NCBI GenBank assembly: GCA_017510875.1
Contig: JAFWLX010000037.1
Location: 1-20,893 of the forward strand
Length of the DNA: 20,893 nt
Direction of reading: 5' to 3'
Source: Atopobiaceae bacterium
Lineage (GTDB): Bacteria > Actinomycetota > Coriobacteriia > Coriobacteriales > Atopobiaceae
The notes beneath the pieces are model-generated. The model worked only from the letters and a program-made list of their open reading frames with translations, ran no database searches and was not told the DNA's origin. Of this stretch, positions 7,557 to 16,128 are shown piece after piece; positions within the stretch are counted from its first letter, which is position 1; every line of letters begins with the position of its first letter. A program made the translations under genes and the position numbers.

Positions 7557-10500
7557 ATGAGAGCTCGACATATCTCGTCCAGTAGGGACTACCGTTATCC
7601 GTTTGGAGCCGTTCAGGCTGGCAGCGAGGTAACGCTGCGCATCGACGTTTGGGACGAGCCCGAAGCCAAGGCCGACCTGCACCTTTGGGTGGAGGACGAA
7701 GACGACGAGAACGGTGGCCACGAGCGACTCGTGCCCATGCACCGTACAGACTACGGAGTGCCCGACGGAGGCATTCGCTTTGAGGTCACCTTTGTGCCCG
7801 AGATACCCGACATCCTGTGGTACTCCTTTAACATCACTGCCGCCAATGGCGACGTTTGGCGCTATGGCGCGCGCGAGGGAAGCCAGGTGGGCGAAGGCGC
7901 CTTTGCTTACGGTGTTCCGCCATCGTTCCAGATAACCGTGTACGACCAAAAGCGCGAGACGCTCCCCACCTGGTACAAGGACGCCATCGTGTACCAGATT
8001 TTCCCCGATCGCTTTGCACGCGACGAGAATTGGCAGGAGCGCGCCGAGGCCTCGCTTGACCCCAATCATAAGGGCATTCCGCGTCGCATTGTGTACGACT
8101 GGAACGCCTATCCGCGCTACGATCGCAAGCCTAGTGGCGGCATTGCCAGCTGGGACATGTACGGCGGCTCGCTTGAGGGTATTCGCAGCAAGCTTGACTA
8201 CCTCGAGTCCATGGGCATCACGGCAATCTACCTCAATCCCATCTTTATGGCGCAGTCAAACCATCGCTACGACACTGCCGACTACCTGCAGATTGACCCC
8301 ATGCTGGGTACCAAGGAAGACTTTGAGCGCCTGTGTACAGACGCCGCCGAGCATGGCATCTCTATAATTCTTGATGGCGTGTTCAACCACACCGGACGCG
8401 ACTCTCGTTACTTTGACTACTTTGGCAACTATGCCGAGCCGGGTGCCTACCAGAGCGAGGACTCGCCCTATCGCAGCTGGTACACCTTCAACGAGGACGG
8501 CACCTACCAGGGCTGGTGGGGCAACCCCGACTTGCCCGAGGTGAACGAGTACGACGAGGCATATCGTGAGTTCATCTGCGGCGAGAACGGCGTGGTGCGC
8601 TCGTGGCTGCGTGCCGGTGCGCGCGGCTGGCGTCTGGACGTTGCCGACGAGCTTCCCGATGAGTTTATCAAGGAGATTAAGGCAGCGGCTCTGGCCGAGA
8701 AGCCCGACTCGCTGCTCATTGGCGAGGTATGGGAGGATGCTACCACCAAGCATGCATATGGTCGCTTGCGCAAGTACTTCCAGGGCGACGAGCTTGATGG
8801 CACCATGAACTACCCCGTGCGCCACGTCATCCTCGACTTCCTCACGCTGCGTAAAACGGCGCAAGAGGCTGCTAACACCATGCAGCAGCTGTGCGAGAAC
8901 TACCCGCGCGAGCCGTTCCTGTCCTGCCTCAACCTGCTGGGCAGCCATGACCGCATTCGCCTGCTCACCATTTTGGGCGACTCGACGCATCGCTCGCTGC
9001 TCTCTGATGAGGAGCGCTATCACTACCGTCTGGATAAGGACAAGCACAGCCTGGCCGTAAGCCGTCTGTGGGCGGCCACGCTGCTGCAGATGACCCTTCC
9101 TGGCGTTCCGTGCGTGTACTACGGTGACGAGGCGGGTCTTGAGGGCTATGCAGACCCGTACTGTCGTGCAACCTATCCGTGGGATCACGTGGACGAGAAC
9201 TGCCGCACCATCTATCGCAACGCCATTGCCATCCGCAAGGCGGCAAGCCCGCTGCACAACGGCAACTTTGAGCCCTTTGCCGTGGGTGATGACGTGCTGG
9301 GCTTCTGGCGCGTGGGCATGAACGAGGGCGACGACACGGTATGCTGCATCCTGGTGAATCGCAGCCTGTCCGAGTCGCATACCGTGCGCGTACCGGTGTG
9401 TGGTGAAGCTGTGGACGACGTGGTGTCAGGTCGCGAGGTTCCCGTGATTCCGGCAGACGTCTGGGCCGACAACCGCGCCAAGACTCCGCACTCCTGCGAG
9501 AGCGACGGCAGCCGCGATGCCGAGGTCTTCCTGTGGCCGCTGGGTACTGCGGTTGTCTACTTCCATGACAAGGTGCGCCTGCAGGCTCCCATGGACCGTG
9601 CCATGGGCATTGTGGCTCACATCACCAGCGTGCCTAACGAGGTTGAAGACGAGTCGACCGAGGTTGAGGGCGACAAGATCTCTCTGCCGGGGACACTGGG
9701 CGAGCCGGCAAAGCGCTTTGTGGATTACCTGGCCAGCTGTGGCCAGCGCTACTGGCAGGTGCTGCCGGTTAACCCCACCGACGAGTTTGGCTCGCCCTAT
9801 GCTGGCCTTTCGGCCTTTGCGGGCAACGTTGCGCTGGTAGAGGGCTTGCGTGGTGCCGAGGGCGTTGATGGCGATGCATTGGCCGAGCTTGCCGCCACGC
9901 CGGATACCCCCGAGTTCCTAGAGTTTGTCGAGAAGAACCGCGCGTGGCTCATCCCCTACGCCACCTTCCGCGCTATCAAGGCAGAGATGGAGGAGGCGCC
10001 TTGGCAGGCTTGGCCCGAGAAGTACCGCGAGTACGACCCGGCACTCTCCGAGGATCCCGAGCTGGCCGAGAACATCCGTCTTGAGTGCAAGATTCAGTGG
10101 GAGTTCCAGCGTCAGTGGGACGAGCTGCACCAGTACGCAGCAGAGCGCGGCGTAAAGCTGATTGGCGATCTGCCCATGTACGTGAGCGCCGACTCTTCCG
10201 ACGTGTGGTGCGAGCGCGAGCTGTTCTGCCTCGACGAGGACGGCCGTCCCTTTAAGCAGGCCGGCGCGCCGCCCGATCCCTTTGCCGAGGACGGTCAGCT
10301 TTGGGGCAACCCCACCTACAACTGGTCTGTCATGCGCGACAAGGATTACGACTGGTGGATGCGTCGTCTTGAGCGCATGTTCGAGCTGTATGACTACGTG
10401 CGCCTTGACCACTTCTTGGGATTCTCGTCGTACTACACGGTGCCGCAGGGCAAGTCAGCCAAGGAAGACTCGTGGAACTTTGGCCCGGGCATGAAGCTGT

Positions 10501-10991
10501 TCCGCAAGGCCTACGCGAAGTTTGGTCCCCTGCCCGTGATTGCCGAGGATCTGGGCATTGTGACGCCTGCCGTGCGCGCGCTAGTGGCAAGCACGGGCTT
10601 CCCCGGCATGGACGTGATTCAGTTCAAGGACAACGACGTGCGCGAGAAGTACGAGTCCGCGCCCGGCAAGATGGCCTACAGCGGCACGCACGACACGCAG
10701 ACCCTGCTGGGCTGGTGCGAGCAGCACTTCTTTGGTGGCGACCCCATGCAGGCACGCGAGGACGACCGTGCCCGCTGGCTGGCCGAGGACCTGCTCCGCA
10801 AGACGCTGGCCGCTCGTGCCACGGTGGCCATGCTCCCGCTACAGGACGTGCTTGGCCTTGACGACCGCGACCGCATGAACGTTCCCGGCGTCTCGGAGGG
10901 CAACTGGAGCTGGCAGGCCACCAGCGAGCAGCTTGAGGCCTCCCGCGACCGTCTGCGCACGCTAGCCGAGGAGAGTGGCCGTAAGGTATAA
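7557..10991 (+). CDS. Fusion of GH13 amylase/neopullulanase-type enzyme and GH77 4-alpha-glucanotransferase
   Basis: This 1144-residue cytoplasmic protein (no signal peptide seen) holds two complete enzymes. Residues 1 to about 140 form an N-terminal beta domain. The GH13 barrel follows, with DGVFNHTG (273-280), GWRLDVADE containing nucleophile Asp361, the acid/base Glu390 in IGEVWE, and Asp465 in LLGSHD. From about residue 675 a GH77 (MalQ-like) domain begins with MGIVAHITSVP. It has QRYWQVLPVNPT, nucleophile Asp951 in RLDHF, acid/base Glu997 in AEDLG and Asp1046 in GTHDT. All catalytic residues are present, so both halves are probably active: the first hydrolyses or debranches malto-oligosaccharides and limit dextrins, the second transfers glucan segments. 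An acidic insertion (about 688-705) follows the GH77 start. The ATG at 7557 has GAGAAAGG about 10 bp upstream; the in-frame ATG at 7482 has no ribosome-binding site. The exact GH13 subfamily is uncertain. Confidence 0.93.
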   Translation: MRARHISSSRDYRYPFGAVQAGSEVTLRIDVWDEPEAKADLHLWVEDEDDENGGHERLVPMHRTDYGVPDGGIRFEVTFVPEIPDILWYSFNITAANGDVWRYGAREGSQVGEGAFAYGVPPSFQITVYDQKRETLPTWYKDAIVYQIFPDRFARDENWQERAEASLDPNHKGIPRRIVYDWNAYPRYDRKPSGGIASWDMYGGSLEGIRSKLDYLESMGITAIYLNPIFMAQSNHRYDTADYLQIDPMLGTKEDFERLCTDAAEHGISIILDGVFNHTGRDSRYFDYFGNYAEPGAYQSEDSPYRSWYTFNEDGTYQGWWGNPDLPEVNEYDEAYREFICGENGVVRSWLRAGARGWRLDVADELPDEFIKEIKAAALAEKPDSLLIGEVWEDATTKHAYGRLRKYFQGDELDGTMNYPVRHVILDFLTLRKTAQEAANTMQQLCENYPREPFLSCLNLLGSHDRIRLLTILGDSTHRSLLSDEERYHYRLDKDKHSLAVSRLWAATLLQMTLPGVPCVYYGDEAGLEGYADPYCRATYPWDHVDENCRTIYRNAIAIRKAASPLHNGNFEPFAVGDDVLGFWRVGMNEGDDTVCCILVNRSLSESHTVRVPVCGEAVDDVVSGREVPVIPADVWADNRAKTPHSCESDGSRDAEVFLWPLGTAVVYFHDKVRLQAPMDRAMGIVAHITSVPNEVEDESTEVEGDKISLPGTLGEPAKRFVDYLASCGQRYWQVLPVNPTDEFGSPYAGLSAFAGNVALVEGLRGAEGVDGDALAELAATPDTPEFLEFVEKNRAWLIPYATFRAIKAEMEEAPWQAWPEKYREYDPALSEDPELAENIRLECKIQWEFQRQWDELHQYAAERGVKLIGDLPMYVSADSSDVWCERELFCLDEDGRPFKQAGAPPDPFAEDGQLWGNPTYNWSVMRDKDYDWWMRRLERMFELYDYVRLDHFLGFSSYYTVPQGKSAKEDSWNFGPGMKLFRKAYAKFGPLPVIAEDLGIVTPAVRALVASTGFPGMDVIQFKDNDVREKYESAPGKMAYSGTHDTQTLLGWCEQHFFGGDPMQAREDDRARWLAEDLLRKTLAARATVAMLPLQDVLGLDDRDRMNVPGVSEGNWSWQATSEQLEASRDRLRTLAEESGRKV

Positions 10992-11018
10992 GCCGTAGGG
11001 CGCACTGAGGGATGTCGC

Positions 11019-11056
11019 CCCATTCGCCCGCATTGACTGCATTGCGGGCGAATGGG
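11019..11056 (+). other. Perfect 14-bp hairpin downstream of the fusion gene
   Basis: CCCATTCGCCCGCA (11019-11032) and its exact complement (11043-11056) enclose a 10-nt loop. No T-run follows, so it is not an obvious terminator by itself. It lies 27 bp after the stop codon and about 65 bp before a classical terminator. A partly overlapping GGGCG/CGCCC pairing upstream (10998-11020) could compete with it. A 3'-UTR structure or part of a small RNA are both possible. Confidence 0.6.
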
Positions 11057-11121
11057 TACAGTATGGCCGACAGCCAGCCTAGTCCTTGAAAGGCCTCGCT
11101 AGGCAGCGCCATCTATGTTAT

Positions 11122-11159
11122 GACCGCCAGTATGTCGGTACTGGCGGTCCTACTTTTTT
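11122..11159 (+). terminator. Intrinsic terminator with T6 tract
   Basis: GACCGCCAGTA (11122-11132) pairs perfectly with TACTGGCGGTC (11139-11149) across the loop TGTCGG. After CTAC comes TTTTTT (11154-11159). It ends the fusion gene transcript, or a small RNA starting upstream, and isolates the next gene. The rest of the 313-bp gap from 10992 to 11304 holds the 11019-11056 hairpin and a possible promoter. Confidence 0.88.
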
Positions 11160-11206
11160 AGGTGGCGTTGTCTGCTCGGGCGTGACTCCTGCAGTGCTAG
11201 CGGCTG

Positions 11207-11215
11207 TGCTAGGAT
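11207..11215 (+). promoter_or_regulatory. Possible extended -10 promoter for the TerD-like gene
   Basis: TGCTAGGAT (11207-11215) fits an extended -10 element (TGnTAnnAT). No convincing -35 is seen at 16-18 bp; GTGACT at 11182 is too far. It lies just after the T6 terminator and 90 bp before the next start, where a promoter would be needed. Confidence 0.3.
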
Positions 11216-11304
11216 GGGTGTGCGGGCAGCTAGCCGGGCTTATTTCTCTTTTCTAAAGATCCAGTCCGACGATATCGCCCGCATCCTCTTTCTTAGGAGG
11301 CCGC

Positions 11305-13347
11305 ATGCACCAGCTGTACGAAGACTACCTGTTCTCGCAGGGTTGCCTTGTTGCCGACTCAGACACCACAGAAGCCAACGCGGCCGAGGCGTTGCTTGCG
11401 CTTGCGCACTACGCCAACATCCGCATAACGGCGCATGCCGAGCTTGCCAACCTGCACATGCTGGAGGTGGCGGCACGCAACCTTGGCTGCAACGTGCCGC
11501 AGCCGTTCTATCGTGGCTTTCCAAAGACCGCTCGCAAGCTAGCGCCCGAGCAGCTGCTCTTTGACCAGCTGTCCCATTACATCACCACGTATGGGAGGGG
11601 TGATTTCTCGCAGGCTGGTCACTCGCTCTTTGAGGAGAGCTACGAGCGCGTTGCCTTTGCCGAGAACGCGCAGCCCAAGCTTTATGCCATCATCACCAAA
11701 CAGGAGGCAGACGAGAGGCTTGCGCGCATGGCCAAGGGGTTTCTTGCAAGCACGCGGCCGCTGAGCGATGCCAACTTTGCCCTGCTTGCACGCTACCTGC
11801 GCGATCAGGACGCCGTGCCCAGTTATTGTGCCAGCAAGGACACCGCCTGCAGGCTGTTGCTTAGCCTGCGCGACCCTAATCTGGCCAGCCTGCTTGTGCT
11901 GCCCGATGTCATACGCCTGCTTGAATGGATGCTCGAGTCAAGCTATGCGGATACAAGGCTGAACAAGCTGAACCTTAAGAACCGCGACCGAAAGCTGCTT
12001 ACGGCGGTGCTCGACCGCCTGTTTGAGCGTGGTGCCTTTAGCACCATGGCATGCTTGGAAAAGCGGCGCACTTGGTGCGGGCTGCTCCACCACTTGCACT
12101 ATCGTCCACGTTGCGATGCGGCTCGCGAGTTTTGCCATGCGGTTCGCACTCACCAAGAGCGCTCTGCCTACGCGGAGTTTGAGCGGCTGATGGCAGGCGG
12201 CCGCGTCATAGAGGCGGCGGATGCACTGCGCGCGTCAAAGGGGCAGACGGCAGTGCTGCGCAACCTGTGCTACCTGCTCAGTCGCTGCAGCAATGGTGAC
12301 GAGGTAAGCCACATCCTGCAGGCCGCCACCACCACCAACAAGATTGCGCTCGTTCAGCTGATCCAGCACCTCTACCTACATTATGGATCGCGTCCGCGCA
12401 CCTTTAGGTTTGTACACCTCAACAAGATGCGCCGGCATGCCGAGACGGAGCTTGAGCAATCGCATCGCAAGAGCCAACTTGATGCAAACGTATCAATGCA
12501 GGCGCTGCTTTTCTTTGGTGATGCCCTTGCAAAGAGCTGCTTCGGCACTCTAGGTAAGGTGTATGCCGACAGGTCCTTGCGCAGTATTGCGCTGCCGCTG
12601 CAGGAGGCTGCCTCGCAAGGCGGAGTGGGGACTCTGCCGCGTGGGTCTCGCCTTCCCTTGCCAACTGGCAAGAAGCTGCGTGCCTTTGTCTACTGGGAGC
12701 TGGTTGACGACATAGACCTGAGCTGCATAGGGCTTGACGAGAAGGGCACGGCCACCGAGTTCTCTTGGCGCACTATGGCAGGGATGCAATCGGCGGGCAT
12801 CACCTACTCGGGCGATCAGACAAGCGGCTACCACGGTGGGTCGGAGTACTTTGATGTCGACCTCCCCGCCTTTAGGGGGCAGTATCCCGAGTGTCGCTAC
12901 CTGGTGTTTTGCGCCAACGTGTACAGCTATGGCACCTTTGCCAGCTGCACGTGCCGCGCAGGGTACATGCTACGCGACACAGACGACACAGGCGAGGTGT
13001 TTGAGCCCAAGACGGTGCAGTCCTCGTTTACCGTAAACTGTGGCAGCTCGATGGCTCATCTGTTTGCGCTGGACCTTATCGAGAACGCCTTTGTGTGGCT
13101 CAATGTGGCCGAGAATGGCTACCGCAGTGTGGCCGGAACAGGCAACATGGCATTCCTGCTTGACTACATGAGCATTACCAACGCCATGAACCTGTACGAG
13201 TTTGCATGCCTGCTGGCAAGCAAGACCGTCTCGACACTCCAAGAGGCGGACGTGGTGTTCTCGGACGCAGAGGTCGACCTGCACGAGGGGCAGGAGCAGA
13301 TCCACAGCTACGACACGGCGCGAATCTTCGAGCTTCTGAACGCGTAG
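11305..13347 (+). CDS. Uncharacterised protein with a divergent C-terminal TerD-like domain
   Basis: The 680-residue product has no signal peptide or membrane segment that I can see. Residues 1 to about 440 are mostly helical, with Leu/Ala/Arg-rich repeats and scattered Cys, and match no family I recognise. Residues about 455-605 follow the TerD pattern: VYWELVDDIDLSCIGLDEKG (acidic residues 468-471), a SGD triplet at 502-504, then GGSEYFDVDL, YLVFCANVYSY, and a final ALDLIENAFVWLNVAENGYR hairpin. In TerD proteins the DLDxS and SGD acids bind calcium. The layout recalls large actinobacterial and myxobacterial proteins that carry a TerD-like C-terminus, but I see no N-terminal RING-like cysteine pairs. 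TTAGGAGG lies 4 bp before the ATG. The gene uses ATA, AGG and CTA codons far more than the glycogen genes. It appears to be transcribed alone. The TerD link is an inference from motif order. Confidence 0.7.
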   Translation: MHQLYEDYLFSQGCLVADSDTTEANAAEALLALAHYANIRITAHAELANLHMLEVAARNLGCNVPQPFYRGFPKTARKLAPEQLLFDQLSHYITTYGRGDFSQAGHSLFEESYERVAFAENAQPKLYAIITKQEADERLARMAKGFLASTRPLSDANFALLARYLRDQDAVPSYCASKDTACRLLLSLRDPNLASLLVLPDVIRLLEWMLESSYADTRLNKLNLKNRDRKLLTAVLDRLFERGAFSTMACLEKRRTWCGLLHHLHYRPRCDAAREFCHAVRTHQERSAYAEFERLMAGGRVIEAADALRASKGQTAVLRNLCYLLSRCSNGDEVSHILQAATTTNKIALVQLIQHLYLHYGSRPRTFRFVHLNKMRRHAETELEQSHRKSQLDANVSMQALLFFGDALAKSCFGTLGKVYADRSLRSIALPLQEAASQGGVGTLPRGSRLPLPTGKKLRAFVYWELVDDIDLSCIGLDEKGTATEFSWRTMAGMQSAGITYSGDQTSGYHGGSEYFDVDLPAFRGQYPECRYLVFCANVYSYGTFASCTCRAGYMLRDTDDTGEVFEPKTVQSSFTVNCGSSMAHLFALDLIENAFVWLNVAENGYRSVAGTGNMAFLLDYMSITNAMNLYEFACLLASKTVSTLQEADVVFSDAEVDLHEGQEQIHSYDTARIFELLNA

Positions 13348-13390
13348 CTGGTGAAACGGAGGCCGATCGTTCATGCCCGGCCAGTGCCCT

Positions 13391-13603
13391 GTAAGCAAAG
13401 GTGCCCCAAGGTGGCAGAAATTTGGCGATATGGCAATGTCTGAAGCGCGCAACGGTCAAATCGCAGCCTTCGGGCTTCATATGGGTATTTTGGCAACACG
13501 ACTACCTGCGGTTTCGTAAACTTCGATTTTGCAGGACTTAAGGATGCAGATGCGACATTGCCATATCGCCAAATTTCTGCCACCTTGGGGCACCTTTGCT
13601 TAC
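13391..13603. mobile_element. 213-bp MITE-like element with perfect 50-bp inverted arms
   Basis: The 50 bases at 13391-13440 are the exact reverse complement of 13554-13603. Allowing one mismatch, the match extends to 13387 and 13607. The 113-bp interior has its own structure: AGCC-TTCG-GGCT (13465-13476, a UUCG-capped hairpin) inside a TGAAGC/GCTTCA pairing (13441-13446, 13474-13479), and CCTGC/GCAGG (13505-13509, 13531-13535). No credible gene lies inside, and no clear target-site duplication is visible. It fills most of the 366-bp gap between the TerD-like gene and the glycosyltransferase-like gene; the remainder holds nothing else I recognise. A transcript through it would form a very long duplex, so it may also end or process the upstream message. 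Confidence 0.8.
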
Positions 13604-13713
13604 TGGGTAACAGCAGCCACCTGCGCGCCATGGGTTTGCCATGCGCCACATGAAATGCAGGCGCTCATGAAGTACCATCTCTTCTGTTAGTCATGACTGG
13701 AGGAGGCTTGGCT

Positions 13714-16128
13714 ATGGCCATTGGCGTTTCTGCCACGCGACGTGAGAATGACGTCTTCTATGCACAGGTGCAGCTTTCGGGCGGCGCGGTTGACTGCGTG
13801 CTTGAAGTGAACGCTGCAACAACGGATGGGACCAAGCTGCCTGCGTGCGCGTTGAAGGGTGACGAAGAGGGTGAGTGGTACCTGCTTTTGCCGGGCTTTT
13901 CGGTCACGCAGGTGGTGACGCTCACCGCACGCTCGGCCGAGGGCGAGCAGGTTGAGGAGCTGACGCAGAAGCTCAACCCCATTGCCACGCGCCTGCCGTC
14001 TCCAACAGGGGCGTTCAAGCGCCGCACCCACGCTCCCGAGCAGGCCCCCGCCGCCCGTGGCACCTTTGGCGAGTGGGAGATTGTCATTGACCGTCTGGTT
14101 GCCACGCGTGACTCCTTGGACGTGTGTCAGGGGCACGCGGTGCTGGTGCGCCAGGGCCGTGCATCGGTGGAGGGCGCTGTTGAGGTGTGCGCCCTTGACG
14201 CGCGCGGGCAAAGTGTCTTGCCAGGGGCGTGGACCTGCCTCTCTGATCGCATAACCCCCAGTGCCATCCACGGTGATTTCTATGAGCGCCGTATCGAGTT
14301 CTCGGTGCGCGTGCCCAGCTCGGTGACCATGATGGTGTTGTGGGTAAACCCGCAGGGAGGCACCAGTCTTCCCACGGGCTTTGCCTGCTTTGGCAGCCGC
14401 CTGATGGCTGGAATGCGTACGGTGTGGAAGGATGGGGCCACCTCGGCCCATAACGATGAAACCTATGGCGAGTGGTTTACGTCGCTTCATGCAGCTACGC
14501 AGGCCGAGCTCTCTATGCAACGGGCGTCTCGGGGCGAGGGCCCTCTCTTCTCGGTAGTGTCGGTACTGCATGACGCCACGCCCGAGGTGCTACGCGAGAT
14601 GGTCGACTCCATGCTGGAACAGAGCTACGAGCGCTTTGAGCTCGTGCTGGTTAACGCCGCCCCCGACAACCGGCGGTTGGCCTCGGCGGTTAGAAGCGTG
14701 GAGCTGGCCGACGCGCGCGTGCGCTGTGTGCCCCTGGCTGTAGACTTTGGCACGGCAGCGGCCACGAGCGAAGGAATTGACGCCTCTACCGGCGAGTTTG
14801 TGTGCTTGCTGGGGGAGGGTGACCTCTTTGCCCCCGATGCGCTGTGGTGTCTGGCAGCCGAGCTGGCCGTTCATCCCGAGGCCGATGTGCTCTACACCGA
14901 TGAGGACCGCATTGAACACGGTCACCACACCAAGCCGCGCTTCAAGCCCAGCTGGGATCCTGACTTGCTGCTGGGCGCCAACTACGTGGGTAACCTGCTG
15001 GCAATTCGCGCACGGCTGCTGCACGGTCTTGAGAACATGGGACGCGAGCTAGACGGAGCCGAGGGCTACAACCTATTGTTGAGCGCAATCCGCAGCACGC
15101 GTGAGGTGCGCCACATTCCCCGCGTGCTGTACCACGCGCAGAGCCATCGTGGCAAAAAGGACAAGGCGGGTGACACGGCAAGCTTTGCCTCGGGACTTTT
15201 GGCGGTTCGCGAGTATCTGGCGGCCACGGGTCAGCGTGCAACGGTACGTGCGTCAACACGCGTGCCCTATGGCTACGAGCTCTCATACGAGCTGCCCGCC
15301 GATGCGCCGCTGGTCTCGGTGATTGTGGTCAATCGCGATGGCGTGGCGGAGCTTACCCGATGCATAAGCGCGTTGCGCGATCGGACCGAGTATCAAAACT
15401 TTGAGGTCGTCATCGTAGAGCACGAGAGCGTGCAAAGCGAGACCTTTGACTACTATCGCCAGCTTGAAGAAGCCGACCCGCGCGTGCGTACCATCTTCTA
15501 CCAGGGCGAGGACGCCTCAAACATGGCGCGCCTGGTAAACTTTGGCGCATCGCGGGCAAGGGGAGCCTATCTGGTGCTGCTCTCGCCCGAGGTTGAGGTG
15601 ACCGATGGTGCTTGGATGGAGCGCCTTGTGTCACTGTGCGCGCGTGACGAGACGGGAGCTGTGGGCGCGCGGTTGCTGTACGCTGACGGCACCATTGCAT
15701 TTACCGGTGGCGTGCTCTCGCCCTTTGGGCCTGTGGCGCTTGACCGTTACCGGCTTGCCAGCGACTGCGCGCAGGAGCCGGGGGCCTTGTTGCATGCCGT
15801 GACCCTAGCCTCGGGTGCCTGTCTGGCCGTGGACGCGGCGGCGTTTAGAAAGGTGGGCGGCATGTCGGTGTCCTTTGCCGGCAGTATGAACGACGCCGAC
15901 CTTTGCCTGCGCCTCATTAGGCGCGGGTATCGCGTGCTGATTGACCCGCAGGTTGTGCTTGCCTATCATCGTGCGCTGCTTGATGACGCCATTGACGAGA
16001 TGAGCGTGGAGAGCCTGCGTGCGGCGGGTCATCTATGGGATGTGTGGCCCTATGGCAACGATGTTGTTGACCCCACCATTGGTCCCAACATAGACCCGCA
16101 CAGTGCCTACCACAACCTCAGGCTGTAG
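13714..16128 (+). CDS. Tandem GT2 glycosyltransferase-like protein with N-terminal beta domains
   Basis: This 804-residue protein has no obvious signal peptide or membrane helix. Residues 1 to about 250 are beta-rich and unrecognised. A first GT2-like domain (about 277-495) shows SVVSVLHDATPEVLREMVDS, the YTDEDRI block, FKPSWDPDLLLGANYVGN and HIPRVLYHAQSH. A second (about 532-770) shows PLVSVIVVNRDG, NFEVVIVEHES, GAVGARLLYADGTIAFTGG and MNDADLCLRLIRRGYRV. This order is typical of cell-surface polysaccharide glycosyltransferases that use nucleotide sugars. The usual acidic metal motifs are altered: GEGD (367-370) in place of DHDD, and SPEVE (624-628) in place of NNDTE. Activity is therefore uncertain. 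GGAGGAGG within 13698-13706 fits the ATG at 13714 better than the in-frame ATG at 13693, which has no ribosome-binding site. The stop codon lies in the following repeat element. Confidence 0.85.
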   Translation: MAIGVSATRRENDVFYAQVQLSGGAVDCVLEVNAATTDGTKLPACALKGDEEGEWYLLLPGFSVTQVVTLTARSAEGEQVEELTQKLNPIATRLPSPTGAFKRRTHAPEQAPAARGTFGEWEIVIDRLVATRDSLDVCQGHAVLVRQGRASVEGAVEVCALDARGQSVLPGAWTCLSDRITPSAIHGDFYERRIEFSVRVPSSVTMMVLWVNPQGGTSLPTGFACFGSRLMAGMRTVWKDGATSAHNDETYGEWFTSLHAATQAELSMQRASRGEGPLFSVVSVLHDATPEVLREMVDSMLEQSYERFELVLVNAAPDNRRLASAVRSVELADARVRCVPLAVDFGTAAATSEGIDASTGEFVCLLGEGDLFAPDALWCLAAELAVHPEADVLYTDEDRIEHGHHTKPRFKPSWDPDLLLGANYVGNLLAIRARLLHGLENMGRELDGAEGYNLLLSAIRSTREVRHIPRVLYHAQSHRGKKDKAGDTASFASGLLAVREYLAATGQRATVRASTRVPYGYELSYELPADAPLVSVIVVNRDGVAELTRCISALRDRTEYQNFEVVIVEHESVQSETFDYYRQLEEADPRVRTIFYQGEDASNMARLVNFGASRARGAYLVLLSPEVEVTDGAWMERLVSLCARDETGAVGARLLYADGTIAFTGGVLSPFGPVALDRYRLASDCAQEPGALLHAVTLASGACLAVDAAAFRKVGGMSVSFAGSMNDADLCLRLIRRGYRVLIDPQVVLAYHRALLDDAIDEMSVESLRAAGHLWDVWPYGNDVVDPTIGPNIDPHSAYHNLRL

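Noticed and set aside
11000..11120. Possible tRNA gene in the structured gap
   Set aside because: There is no cloverleaf with acceptor pairing, TTC-type loop and anticodon arm; only simple hairpins are seen.
13371..13649. 92-codon minus-strand frame across the 213-bp inverted-repeat element
   Set aside because: Most of it is the two arms read as coding. It has no recognisable domain and no good ribosome-binding site.
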